Source of the DNA: Meconema thalassinum | Lineage: Eukaryota > Arthropoda > Insecta > Orthoptera > Tettigoniidae | DNA length: 64,000 nucleotides | Assembly: GCA_946902985.2 (NCBI GenBank) | Contig: OX336395.1 | Coordinates: forward strand, 18,640,708 to 18,704,707 | Reading direction: 5' to 3' | In this document: positions 14,501 through 28,849 of the stretch, piece by piece | Layout: each line of letters starts with the position of its first letter | Position numbering within the stretch: position 1 is the stretch's first letter | Notes under the pieces: generated by a model | Seen by the model: the letters and a program-made list of their open reading frames with translations, nothing else | Databases searched by the model: none | Told to the model about the DNA's origin: nothing | Program-made: the position numbers and the translations under genes

Positions 14501-17500
14501 GGCATAGCAGTTCAGCATGCTACCCACTACATCACTGAGCCGCAATCTCGGGCATAGCAGTTCAGCATGCTACCCACTACACCACTGAGCCGCTACTTCA
14601 GTAGGCAATCTCGGGCATAGCAGTTCAGCATGCTACCCACTACACCACTGAGCCGCTACTTCAGTAGGCAATCTCGGGCATAGCAGTTCAGCATGCTACC
14701 CACTACACCACTGAGCCGCTACTTCAGTAGGCAATCTCGGGCATAGCAGTTCAGCATGCTACCCACTACACCACTGAGCCACAATCTCGGGCATAGCAGT
14801 TCAGCATGCTACCCACTACACCACTGAGCCACTACTTCAGTAGGCAATCTCGGGCATAGCAGTTCAGCATGCTACCCACTACACCACTGAGCCACAATCT
14901 CGGGCATAGCAGTTCAGCATGCTACCCACTACACCACTGAGCCGCTACTTCAGTAGGCAATCTCGGGCATAGCAGTTCAGCATGCTACCCACTACACCAC
15001 TGAGCCGCAATCTCGGGCATAGCAGTTCAGCATGCTACCCACTACACCACTGAGCCACAATCTCGGGCATAGCAGTTCAGCATGCTACCCACTACATCAC
15101 TGAGCCGCTACTTCAGTAGGCAATCTCGGGCATAGCAGTTCAGCATGCTACCCACTACACCACAGAGCCACTACTTCAGTAGGGAATCTCGGGCATAGCA
15201 GTTCAGCATGCTACCCACTACACCACTGAGCCACTACTTCAGTAGGCAATCTCGGGCATAGCAGTTCAGCATGCTACCCACTACACCACTGAGCCACAAT
15301 GTCGGGCATAGCAGTTCAGCATGCTACCCACTACACCACTGAGCCACAATCTCGGGCATAGCAGTTCAGCATGCTACCCACTACACCACTGAGCCGCTAC
15401 TTCAGTAGGCAATCTCGGGCATAGCAGTTCAGCATGCTACCCACTACACCACTGAGCCACAATCTCGGGCATAGCAGTTCAGCATGCTACCCACTACATC
15501 ACTGAGCCGCTACTTCAGTAGGCAATCTCGGGCATAGCAGTTCAGCATGCTACCCACTACACCACTGAGCCGCAATCTCGGGCATAGCAGTTCAGCATGC
15601 TACCCACTACACCACTGAGCCGCTACTTCAGTAGGCAATCTCGGGCATAGCAGTTCAGCATGCTACCCACTACACAACTGAGCCGCTACTTCAGTAGGCA
15701 ATCTCGGGCATAGCAGTTCAGCATGCTACCCACTACACCACTGAGCCACAATCTCGGGCATAGCAGTTCAGCATGCTACCCACTACATCACTGAGCCGCT
15801 ACTTCAGTAGGCAATCTCGGGCATAGCAGTTCAGCATGCTACCCACTACACCACTGAGCCACAATCTCGGGCATAGCAGTTCAGCATGCTACCCACTACA
15901 TCACTGAGCCGCTACTTCAGTAGGCAATCTCGGGCATAGCAGTTCAGCATGCTACCCACTACACCACTGAGCCACAATCTCGGGCATAGCAGTTCAGCAT
16001 GCTACCCACTACATCACTGAGCCGCTACTTCAGTAGGCAATCTCGGGCATAGCAGTTCAGCATGCTACCCACTACATCACTGAGCCGCAATCTCGGGCAT
16101 AGCAGTTCAGCATGCTACCCACTACATCACTGAGCCGCTACTTCAGTAGGCAATCTCGGGCATAGCAGTTCAGCATGCTACCCACTACACCACTGAGCCG
16201 CTACTTCAGTAGGCAATCTCGGGCATAGCAGTTCAGCATGCTACCCACTACACCACTGAGCCACTACTTCAGTAGGCAATCTCGGGCATAGCAGTTCAGC
16301 ATGCTACCCACTACATCACTGAGCCGCAATCTCGGGCATAGCAGTTCAGCATGCTACCCACTACACCACTGAGCCACAATCTCGGGCATAGCAGTTCAGC
16401 ATGCTACCCACTACACCACTGAGCCACAATCTCGGGCATAGCAGTTCAGCATGCTACCCACTACACCACTGAGCCACAATCTCGGGCATAGCAGTTCAGC
16501 ATGCTACCCACTACACCACTGAGCCACTACTTCAGTAGGCAATCTCGGGCATAGCAGTTCAGCATGCTACCCACTACACCACTGAGCCACTACTTCAGTA
16601 GGCAATCTCGGGCATAGCAGTTCAGCATGCTACCCACTACACCACTGAGCCACAATCTCGGGCATAGCAGTTCAGCATGCTACCCACTACACCACTGAGC
16701 CACAATCTCGGGCATAGCAGTTCAGCATGCTACCCACTACACCACTGAGCCACAATCTCGGGCATAGCAGTTCAGCATGCTACCCACTACACCACTGAGC
16801 CACTACTTCAGTAGGCAATCTCGGGCATAGCAGTTCAGCATGCTACCCACTACACCACTGAGCCGCTACTTCAGTAGGCAATCTCGGGCATAGCAGTTCA
16901 GCATGCTACCCACTACATCACTGAGCCACAATCTCGGGCATAGCAGTTCAGCATGCTACCCACTACACCACTGAGCCACTACTTCAGTAGGCAATCTCGG
17001 GCATAGCAGTTCAGCATGCTACCCACTACGCCACTGAGACGCTAGGCAATCTCGGGCATAGCCGTTCAGCATGCTACCCACTACACCACTGAGCCGCTAC
17101 TTCAGTAGGCAATCTTGGGCATAGCAGTTCAGCATGCTACCCACTATACCACTGAGCCGCAATCTCGGGCATAGCAGTTCAGCATGCTACCCACTACACC
17201 ACTGAGCCGCTACTTCAGTAGGCAATCTCGGGCATAGCAGTTCAGCATGCTACCCACTACACCACTGAGCCACTACTTCAGTAGGCAATCTCGGGCATAG
17301 CAGTTCAGCATGCTACCCACTACACCACTGAGCCGCTACTTCAGTAGGCAATCTCGGGCATAGCAGTTCAGCATGCTACCCACTACATCACCGAGCCACA
17401 ATCTCGGGCATAGCAGTTCAGCATGCTACCCACTACATCACTGAGCCGCTACTTCAGTAGGCAATCTCGGGCATAGCAGTTCAGCATGCTACCCACTACA

Positions 17501-17772
17501 CCACTGAGCCGCAATCTCGGGCAAAGCAGTTCAGCATGCTACCCACTACACCACTGAGCCGCTACTTCAGTAGGCAATCTCGGGCATAGCAGTTCAGCAT
17601 GCTACCCACTACATCACTGAGCCGCTACTTCAGTAGGCAATCTCGGGCATAGCAGTTCAGCATGCTACCCACTACACCACTGAGCCACAATGTCGGGCAT
17701 AGCAGTTCAGCATGCTACCCACTACACCACTGAGCCGCTACTTCATTAGGCAATCTCGGGCATAGCAGTTCA
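11511..17772. repeat. Satellite A higher-order block, copy 3
   Basis: This third copy is 6,262 bp long and aligns to copy 1 at an offset of 11,510. The 8-bp difference from 6,270 is explained by one event near 17,040, where a 63-bp monomer lost eight bases of its hairpin insert and reads GAGACGCTAGGCAATC. It retains the stretch that copy 2 lost and lacks the 213-bp gain, so copies 1 and 3 are closest in structure. After 17,773 the order of monomers no longer matches, which sets the right boundary. Confidence 0.88.
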
Positions 17773-19939
17773 GCATGCTACCCACTACACCACTGAGCCA
17801 CAATCTCGGGCATAGCAGTTCAGCATGCTACCCACTACACCACTGAGCCGCTACTTCAGTAGGCAATCTCGGGCATAGCAGTTCAGCATGCTACCCACTA
17901 CACCACTGAGCCGCTACTTCAGTAGGCAATCTCGGGCATAGCAGTTCAGCATGCTACCCACTACATCACTGAGCCGCTACTTCAGTAGGCAATCTCGGGC
18001 ATAGCAGATCAGCATGCTACCCACTACACCACTGAGCCACAATGTCGGGCATAGCAGTTCAGCATGCTACCCACTACACCACTGAGCCGCAATCTCGGGC
18101 ATAGCAGTTCAGCATGCTACCCACTACACTACTGAGCCGCAATCTCGGGCATAGCAGTTCAGCATGCTACCCACTACACTACTGAGCCGCAATCTCGGGC
18201 ATAGCAGTTCAGCATGCTACCCACTACACCACTGAGCCACAATCTCGGGCATAGCAGTTCAGCATGCTACCCACTACACTACTGAGCCGCAATCACGGGC
18301 ATAGCAGTTCAGCATGCTACCCACTACACTACTGAGCCGCAATCTCGGGCATAGCAGTTCAGCATGCTACCCACTACACCACTGAGCCGCAATCACGGGC
18401 ATAGCAGTTCAGCATGCTACCCACTACACCACTGAGCCACAATCTCGGGCATAGCAGTTCAGCATGCTACCCACTACACCACTGAGCCGCAATCTCGGGC
18501 ATAGCAGTTCAGCATGCTACCCACTACACCACTGAGCCACAATCTCGGGCATAGCAGTTCAGCATGCTACCCACTACACTACTGAGCCGCAATCACGGGC
18601 ATAGCAGTTCAGCATGCTACCCACTACACCACTGAGCCGCTACTTCAGTAGGCAATCTCGGGCATAGCAGATCAGCATGTTACACACTACACCACTGAGC
18701 CGCTACTTCAGTAGGCAATCTCGGGCATAGCAGATCAGCATGCTAACAACTACGCCACTGAGCCGCTACTTCATTAGGCAATCTCGGGCATAGCAGTTCA
18801 GCATGCTACCCACTACACCACTGAGCCGCTACTTCAGTAGGCAATCTCGGGCATAGCAGTTCAGCATGCTACCCACTACACCACTGAGCCGCAATCTTGG
18901 GCATAGCAGTTCAGCATGCTACCCACTTCACCACTGAGCCGCAATCTCGGGCATAGCAGTTCAGCATGCTACCCACTACACCACTGAGCCGCAATCTTTG
19001 GCATAGCAGTTCAGCATGCTACCCACTACACCACTGAAGCCGCAATCACGGGCATAGCAGTTCAGCATGCTACCCACTTCACCACTGAGCCGCAATCTCG
19101 GGCATAGCAGTTCAGCATGCTACCCACTACACCACTGAGCCGCAATCTCGGGCATAGCAGTTCAGCATGCTACCCACTACACCACTGAGCCACAATCTCG
19201 GGCATAGCAGTTCAGCATGCTACCCACTACACCACTGAGCCGCTACTTCAGTAGGCAATCTCGGGCTTAGCAGTTCAGCATGCTACCCACTACACCACTG
19301 AGCCACAATCTCGGGCATAGCAGTTCAGCATGCTACCCACTACATCACTGAGCCACAATCTCGGGCATAGCAGTTCAGCATGCTACCCACTACACCACTG
19401 AGCCGCTACTTCAGTAGGCAATCTCGGGCTTAGCAGTTCAGCATGCTACCCACTACACCACTGAGCCACAATCTCGGGCTTAGCAGTTCAGCATGCTACC
19501 CACTACACCACTGAGCCACAATCTCGGGCATAGCAGTTCAGCATGCTACCCACTACACCACTGAGCCGCTACTTCAGTAGGCGATCTCGGGCTTAGCAGT
19601 TCAGCATGCTACCCACTACACCACTGAGCTGCTACTTCAGTAGGCAATCTCGGGCTTAGCAGTTCAGCATGCTACCCACTACACCACTGAGCCGCTACAT
19701 CAGTAGGCAATCTCGGGCTTAGCAGTTCAGCATGCTACCCACTACACCACTGAGCCACAATCTCGGGCTTAGCAGTTTAGCATGCTACCCACTACACCAC
19801 TGAGCCGCTACTTCAGTAGGCAATCTCGGGCTTAGCAGTTCAGCATGCTACCCACTACACCACTGAGCCACAATCTCGGGCATAGCAGTTCAGCATGCTA
19901 CCCACTACACCACTGAGCCGCTACTTCAGTAGGCAATCT

Positions 19940-22826
19940 CGGGCTTAGCAGTTCAGCATGCTACCCACTACACCACTGAGCCACAATCTCGGGCATAGCA
20001 GTTCAGCATGCTACCCACTACATCACTGAGCCGCTACTTCAGTAGGGAACCTCGGGCATAGCAGTTCAGCATGCTACCCACTACACCACTGAGCCGCTAC
20101 TTCAGTAGGGAACCTCGGGCATAGCAGTTCAGCATGCTACCCACTACACCACTGAGCCGCTACTTCAGTAGGGAACCTCGGGCATAGCAGTTCAGCATGC
20201 TACCCACTACACCACTGAGCCACAATCTCGGGCATAGCAGTTCAGCATGCTACCCACTACACCACTGAGCCGCTACTTCAGTAGGCAATCTCGGGCATAG
20301 CAGTTCAGCATGCTACCCACTACACCACTGAGCCGCTACTTCAGTAGGGAACCTCGGGCATAGCAGTTCAGCATGCTACCCACTACACCACTGAGCCGCT
20401 ACTTCAGTAGGGAACCTCGGGCATAGCAGTTCAGCATGCTACCCACTACACCACTGAGCCACAATCTCGGGCATAGCAGTTCAGCATGCTACCCACTACA
20501 CCACTGAGCCACAATCTCGGGCATAGCAGTTCAGCATGCTACCCACTACACCACTGAGCCGCTACTTCAGTAGGCAATCTCGGGCTTAGCAGTTCAGCAT
20601 GCTACCCACTACACCACTGAGCCGCTACTTCAGTAGGGAACCTCGGGCATAGCAGTTCAGCATGCTACCCACTACACCACTGAGCCGCTACTTCAGTAGG
20701 GAACCTCGGGCATAGCAGTTCAGCATGCTACCCACCTCACCACTGAGCCACAATCTCGGGCATAGCAGTTCAGCATGCTACCCACTACACCACTGAGCCG
20801 CTACTTCAGTAGGGAACCTCGTGCATAGCAGTTCAGCATGCTACCCACTACACCACTGAGCCGCTACTTTAGTAGGCAATCTCGGGCATAGCAGTTCAGC
20901 ATGCTACCCACTACACCACTGAGCCACTACTTCAGTAGGCAATCTCGGGCATAGCAGTTCAGCATGCTACCCACTACACCACTGAGCCACTACTTCAGTA
21001 GTTAATCTCGGGCATAGCAGTTCAGCATGCTACCCACTACATCACTGAGCCACTACTTCAGTAGGCAATCTCGGGCATAGCAGTTCAGCATGCTACCCAC
21101 TACACCACTGAGCCACTACTTCAGTAGTTAATCTCGGGAATAGCAGTTCAGCATGCTACCCACTACATCACTGAGCCACTACTTCAGTAGGCAATCTCGG
21201 GCATAGAAGTTAAGCATGCTACACACTACACCACTGAGCCACTACTTCAGTAGGCAATCTCGGGCATAGCAGTTCAGCATGCTACCCACTACGCCACTGA
21301 GCCACAATCTCGGGCATAGCTGTTCAGCATGCTACCCACTACACCACTGAGCCACTACTTCAGTAGGCAATCTCGGGCATAGCAGTTCAGCATGCTACCC
21401 ACTACGCCACTGAGCCACAATCTCGGGCATAGCAGTTCAGCATGCTACCCACTACACCACTGAGCCACTACTTCAGTAGGCAATCTCGGGCATAGCAGTT
21501 CAGCATGCTACCCACTACACCACTGAGCCACAATCTCGGGCATAGCAGTTCAGCATGCTACCCACTACGCCACTAAGCCGCTACTTCAGTAGGCAATCTC
21601 GGGCATAGCAGTTCAGCATGCTACCCACTACACCACTGAGCCACAATCTCGGGCATAGCAGTTCAGCATGCTACACACTACACCACTGAGCCATAATCTC
21701 GGGCATAGCAGTTCAGCATGCTACCCACTACACCACTGAGCCGCAATCTCGGGCATAGCAGTTCAGCATGCTACCCACTTCACCACTGAGCCGCAATCTC
21801 GGGCATAGCAGTTCAGCATGCTACCCACTACACCACTGAGCCGCAATCTCGGGCATAGCAGTTCAGTATGCTACCCACTACGCCACTCAGCCGCAATCAC
21901 GGGCATAGCAGTTCAGCATGCTACCCACTACACCACTGAGCCGCAATCTCGGGCATAGCAGTTCAGCATGCTACCCACTACACCACTGAGCCGCAATCTC
22001 GGGCATAGCAGTTCAGCATGCTACCCACTACACTACTGAGCCACAATCTCGGGCATAGCAGTTCAGCATGCTACCCACTACACCACTGAGCCGCAATCTC
22101 GGGCATAGCAGTTCAGCATGCTACCCACTACATCACTGAGCCACTACTTCAGTAGGCAATCTCGGGCATAGCAGTTCAGCATGCTACCCACTACACCACT
22201 GAGCCACAATCTCGGGCATAGCGGTTCAGCATGCTACCCACTACTCCACTGAAGCCGCAATCACGGGCATAGCAGTTCAGCATGCTACCCACTACACCAC
22301 TGAGCCGCAATCTCGGGCATAGCAGTTCAGCATGCTACCCACTACACTACTGAGCCACAATCTCGGGCATAGCAGTTCAGCATGCTACCCTCTACACCAC
22401 TGAGCCACTACTTCAGTAGGCAATCTCGGGCATAGCAGTTCAGCATGCTACCCACTACACCACTGAGCCGCAATCTCGGGCATAGCAGTTCAGCATGCTA
22501 CCCACTACATCACTTAGCCACAATCTCGGGCATAGCAGTTCAGCATGCTACCCACTACATCACTTAGCCACAATCTCGGGCATAGCAGTTCAGCATGCTA
22601 CCCACTACATCACTTAGCCACAATCTCGGGCATAGCAGTTCAGCATGCTACCCACTACACTACTGAGCCACAATCTCGGGCATAGCAGTTCAGCATGCTA
22701 CCCACTACACTACTGAGCCACAATCTCGGGCATAGCAGTTCAGCATGCTACCCACTACACCACTGAGCCGCAATGTCGGGCATAGCAGTTCAGCATGCTA
22801 CCCACTACATCACTTAGCCACAATCT
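19940..22826. repeat. Satellite A segment duplicated in tandem, copy A
   Basis: This block shares its order of rare variants with the following block at an offset of 2,887 bp. Matched markers include TAGGGAACCTCGGG monomers from 20,041, CTCGTGCATAGC at about 20,818, TAGTTAATCTC at about 21,000, CACTAAGCC at 21,571 and CACTCAGCC at 21,885. The last part, with GCGGTTCAGC at 22,221 and three successive CACTTAGCC monomers from 22,511, matches at a larger offset of 3,189. Boundaries are approximate because adjoining monomers are all similar. Confidence 0.8.
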
Positions 22827-25800
22827 CGGGCATAGCAGTTCAGCATGCTACCCACTACACCACTGAGCCACAATCTCGGGCATAGCAGTTCAGCATGCTA
22901 CCCACTACATCACTGAGCCGCTACTTCAGTAGGGAACCTCGGGCATAGCAGTTCAGCATGCTACCCACTACACCACTGAGCCGCTACTTCAGTAGGGAAC
23001 CTCGGGCATAGCAGTTCAGCATGCTACCCACTACACCACTGAGCCGCTACTTCAGTAGGGAACCTTGGGCATAGCAGTTCAGCATGCTACCCACTACACC
23101 ACTGAGCCACAATCTCGGGCATAGCAGTTCAGCATGCTACCCACTACACCACTGAGCCGCTACTTCAGTAGGCAATCTCGGGCATAGCAGTTCAGCATGC
23201 TACCCACTACACCACTGAGCCGCTACTTCAGTAGGGAACCTCGGGCATAGCAGTTCAGCATGCTACCCACTACACCACTGAGCCGCTACTTCAGTAGGGA
23301 ACCTCGGGCATAGCAGTTCAGCATGCTACCCACTACACCACTGAGCCACAATCTCGGGCATAGCAGTTCAGCATGCTACCCACTACACCACTGAGCCACA
23401 ATCTCGGGCATAGCAGTTCAGCATGCTACCCACTACACCACTGAGCCGCTACTTCAGTAGGCAATCTCGGGCTTAGCAGTTCAGCATGCTACCCACTACA
23501 CCACTGAGCCGCTACTTCAGTAGGGAACCTCGGGCATAGCAGTTCAGCATGCTACCCACTACACCACTGAGCCGCTACTTCAGTAGGGAACCTCGGGCAT
23601 AGCAGTTCAGCATGCTACCCACCACACCACTGAGCCACAATCTCGGGCATAGCAGTTCAGCATGCTACCCACTACACCACTGAGCCGCTACTTCAGTAGG
23701 GAACCTCGTGCATAGCAGTTCAGCATGCTACCCACTACACCACTGAGCCGCTACTTTAGTAGGCAATCTCGGGCATAGCAGTTCAGCATGCTACCCACTA
23801 CACCACTGAGCCACTACTTCAGTAGGCAATCTCGGGCATAGCAGTTCAGCATGCTACCCACTACACCACTGAGCCACTACTTCAGTAGTTAATCTCGGGC
23901 ATAGCAGTTCAGCATGCTACCCACTACATCACTGAGCCACTACTTCAGTAGGCAATCTCGGGCATAGCAGTTCAGCATGCTACCCACTACACCACTGAGC
24001 CACTACTTCAGTAGTTAATCTCGGGCATAGCAGTTCAGCATGCTACCCACTACATCACTGAGCCACTACTTCAGTAGGCAATCTCGGGCATAGCAGTTCA
24101 GCATGCTACCCACTACACCACTGAGCCACTACTTCAGTAGGCAATCTCGGGCATAACAGTTCAGCATGCTACCCACTACGCCACTGAGCCACAATCTCGG
24201 GCATAGCTGTTCAGCATGCTACCCACTACACCACTGAGCCACTACTTCAGTAGGCAATCTCGGGCATAGCAGTTCAGCATGCTACCCACTACGCCACTGA
24301 GCCACAATCTCGGGCATAGCAGTTCAGCATGCTACCCACTACACCACTGAGCCACTACTTCAGTAGGCAATCTCGGGCATAGCAGTTCAGCATGCTACCC
24401 ACTACACCACTGAGCCACAATCTCGGGCATAGCAGTTCAGCATGCTACCCACTACGCCACTAAGCCGCTACTTCAGTAGGCAATCTCGGGCATAGCAGTT
24501 CAGCATGCTACCCACTACACCACTGAGCCACAATCTCGGGCATAGCAGTTCAGCATGCTACCCACTACACCACTGAGCCATAATCTCGGGCATAGCAGTT
24601 CAGCATGCTACCCACTACACCACTGAGCCGCAATCTCGGGCATAGCAGTTCAGCATGCTACCCACTTCACCACTGAGCCGCAATCTCGGGCATAGCAGTT
24701 CAGCATGCTACCCACTACACCACTGAGCCGCAATCTCGGGCATAGCAGTTCAGTATGCTACCCAATACGCCACTCAGCCGCAATCACGGGCATAGCAGTT
24801 CAGCATGCTACCCACTACACCACTGAGCCACAATCTCGGGCATAGCAGTTCAGCATGCTACCCACTACGCCACTGAGCCGCAATCACGGGCATAGCAGTT
24901 CAGCATGCTACCCACTACATCACTGAGCCGCAATCTCGGGCATAGCAGTTCAGCATGCTACCCACTACACCACTGAGCCACAATCTCGGGCATAGCGGTT
25001 CAGCATGCTACCCACTACTCCACTGAAGCCGCAATCACGGGCATAGCAGTTCAGCATGCTACCCACTACACCACTGAAGCCGCAATCTCGGGCATAGCAG
25101 TTCAGCATGCTACCCACTACACTACTGAGCCGCAATCTCGGGCATAGCAGTTCAGCATGCTACCCACTACACCACTGAGCCGCAATCTCGGGCATAGCAG
25201 TTCAGCATGCTACCCACTACACTACTGAGCCACAATCTCGGGCATAGCAGTTCAGCATGCTACCCACTACACCACTGAGCCGCATTCTCGGGCATAGCAG
25301 TTCAGCATGCTACCCACTACATCACTGAGCCACTACTTCAGTAGGCAATCTCGGGCATAGCAGTTCAGCATGCTACCCACTACACCACTGAGCCACAATC
25401 TCGGGCATAGCGGTTCAGCATGCTACCCACTACTCCACTGAAGCCGCAATCACGGGCATAGCAGTTCAGCATGCTACCCACTACACCACTGAGCCGCAAT
25501 TTCGGGCATAGCAGTTCAGCATGCTACCCACTACACTACTGAGCCACAATCTCGGGCATAGCAGTTCAGCATGCTACCCACTACACCACTGAGCCACTAC
25601 TTCAGTAGGCAATCTCGGGCATAGCAGTTCAGCATGCTACCCACTACACCACTGAGCCGCAATCTCGGGCATAGCAGTTCAGCATGCTACCCACTACATC
25701 ACTTAGCCACAATCTCGGGCATAGCAGTTCAGCATGCTACCCACTACATCACTTAGCCACAATCTCGGGCATAGCAGTTCAGCATGCTACCCACTACATC

Positions 25801-26060
25801 ACTTAGCCACAATCTCGGGCATAGCAGTTCAGCATGCTACCCACTACACTACTGAGCCACAATCTCGGGCATAGCAGTTCAGCATGCTACCCACTACACT
25901 ACTGAGCCACAATCTCGGGCATAGCAGTTCAGCATGCTACCCACTACACCACTGAGCCGCAATCTCGGGCATAGCAGTTCAGCATGCTACCCACTACACC
26001 ACTGAGCCACAATCTCGCGCATAGCAGTTCAGCATGCTACCCACTACATCACTTAGCCAC
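22827..26060. repeat. Satellite A segment duplicated in tandem, copy B
   Basis: This is the second copy of the 19,940-22,826 block. Markers at 22,928, 23,708, 24,458 and 24,772 sit exactly 2,887 bp after their partners. From about 25,000 the offset is 3,189, so about 302 bp of extra monomers was gained inside this copy. The GCGGTTCAGC variant appears twice here (24,995 and 25,410) but once in copy A, so the gain is a local duplication. The right boundary is approximate. Confidence 0.78.
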
Positions 26061-28849
26061 AATCTCGGGCATAGCAGTTCAGCATGCTACCCACTACACT
26101 ACTGAGCCACAATCTCGGGCATAGCAGTTCAGCATGCTACCCACTACACCACTGAGCCGCAATCTCGGGCATAGCAGTTCAGCATGCTACCCACTACACC
26201 ACTGAGCCACAATCTCGCGCATAGCAGTTCAGCATGCTACCCACTACACCACTGAAGCCACAATCTCGGGCATAGCAGTTCAGCATGCTACCCACTACAC
26301 CACTGAGCCACAATCTCGGGCATAGCAGTTCAGCATGCTACCCACTACACCACTGAGTCGCAATCTCGGGCATAGCAGTTCAGTATGCTACCCACTACGC
26401 CACTGAGCCACAATCTCGGGCATAGCAGTTCAGCTTGCTACCCACTACACCACTGAGCCGCAATCTCGGGGATAGCAGTTCAGCATGCTACCCACTACAC
26501 CACTGAGCCGCAATCTCGGGTATAGCAGTTCAGCATGCTACCCACTACACCACTGAGCCACAATCTCGGGCATAGCAGTTCAGCATGCTACCCACTACAT
26601 CACTGAGCCACAATCTCGGGCATAGCAGTTCAGCATGCTACCCACTACACCAATGAGCCGCAATCTCGGGCATAGCAATTCAGCATGCTACCCACTACAC
26701 CACTGAGCCGCAATCTCGGGCATAGCAGTTCAGCATGCTACCCACTACACCACTGAGCCGCAATCTCGGGCATAGCAGTTCAGCATGCTACCCACTACAC
26801 CAATGAGCCGCAATCTCGGGCATAGCAGTTCAGCATGCTACCCACTACACCACTGAGCCACAATCTCGGGCATATCAGTTCAGCATGCTACCCACTACAC
26901 CACTGAGCCGCAATCTCGGGCATAGCAGTTCAGCATGCTACCCACTACACCACTGAGCCACAATCTCGGGCATAGCAGTTCAGCATGCTACCCACTTCAA
27001 GACTGAGCCACAATCTCGGGCAAAGCAGTTCAGCATGCTACCCACTACACTACTGAGCCGCAATCTCGGGCATAGCAGTTCAGCATGCTACCCACTATAC
27101 CACTGAGCCACAATCTCGGGCATAGCAGTTCAGCATGCTACCCACTATACCACTGAGCCACAATCTCGGGCATAGCAGTGCAGCATGCTACCCACTACTC
27201 CACTGAAGCCGCAATCACGGGCATAGCAGTTCAGCATGCTACCCACTACACCACTGAGCCACAATCTCGGGCATAGCAGTTCAGCATGCTACCCACTACA
27301 CCACTGAGCCACAATCTCGGGCATAGCAGTTCAGCATGCTACCCACTACACTACTGAGCCGCGATCTCGGGCATAGCAGTTCAGCATGCTACCCACTACA
27401 CCCCTGAGCCGCAATCTCGGGCATAGCAGTTCAGCATGCTACCCACTACACTACTGAGCCACAATCTCGCGCATAGCAGTTCAGCATGCTACCCACTACA
27501 CCACTGAAGCCGCAATCACGGGCATAGCAGTTCAGCATGCTACCCACTACACCACTGAAGCCGCAATCACGGGCATAGCAGTTCAGCATGCTACCCACTA
27601 CACTACTGAGCCACAATCTCGCGCATAGCAGTTCAGCATGCTACCCACTACGCCACTGAGCCGCAATCTCGGGCATAACAGTTCAGCATGCTACCCACTA
27701 CACTACTGAGCCACAATCTCGGGCATAGCAGTTCAGCATGCTACCCACTACTCCACTGAAGCCGCAATCACGGGCATAGCAGTTCAGCATGCTACCCACT
27801 ACCCCACTGAGCCACAATCTCGGGCATAGCAGTTCAGCATGCTACCCACTACACCACTGAGCCGCAATCACGGGCATAGCAGTTCAGCATGCTACCCACT
27901 ACATCACTGAGCCGCAATCTCGGGCATAGCAGTTCAGCATGCTACCCACTACACCACTGAGCCACAATCTCGGGCATAGCAGTTCAGCATGCTACCCACT
28001 ACGCCACTGAGCCGCAATCACGGGCATAGCAGTTCAGCATGCTACCCACTACATCACTGAGCCACAATCTCGGGCATAGCAGTTCAGCATGCTACCCACT
28101 ACACCACTGAGCCACAATCTCGGGCATAGCAGTTCAGCATGCTACCCACTACACCACTGAGCCACAATCTCGGGCATAGCAGTTCAGCATGCTACCCACT
28201 ACACCACTGAGCCGCAATCTCGGGCATAGCAGTTCAGCATGCTACCCACTACACCACTGAGCCACAATCTCGGGCATAGCAGTTCAGCATGCTACCCACT
28301 ATACCACTGAGCCACAATCACGGGCATAGCAGTTCAGCATGCTACCCACTACACCACTGAGCCGCAATCTCGGGCATAGCAGTTCAGCATGCTACCCACT
28401 ACACCACTGAGCCACAATCTCGGGCATAGCAGTTCAGCATGCTACCCACTACATCACTGAGCCGCAATCTCGGGCATAGCAGTTCAGTATGCTACCCACT
28501 ACACCACTGAGCCGCAATCTCGGGCATAGCAGTTCAGTATGCTACCCACTACACCACTGAGCCGCAATCTCGGGCATAGCAGTTCAGTATGCTACCCACT
28601 ACACCACTGAGCCACAATCACGGGCATAGCAGTTCAGCATGCTACCCACTACACTACTGAGCCGCGATCTCGGGCATAGCAGTTCAGCATGCTACCCACT
28701 ACACCACTGAGCCGCAATCTCGGGCATAGCAGTTCAGCATGCTACCCACTACACCACTGAGCCGCAATCTCGGGCATAGCAGTTCAGCATGCTACCCACT
28801 ACACCACTGAGCCACTACTTCAGTAGGCAATCTCGCGCATAGCAGTTCA

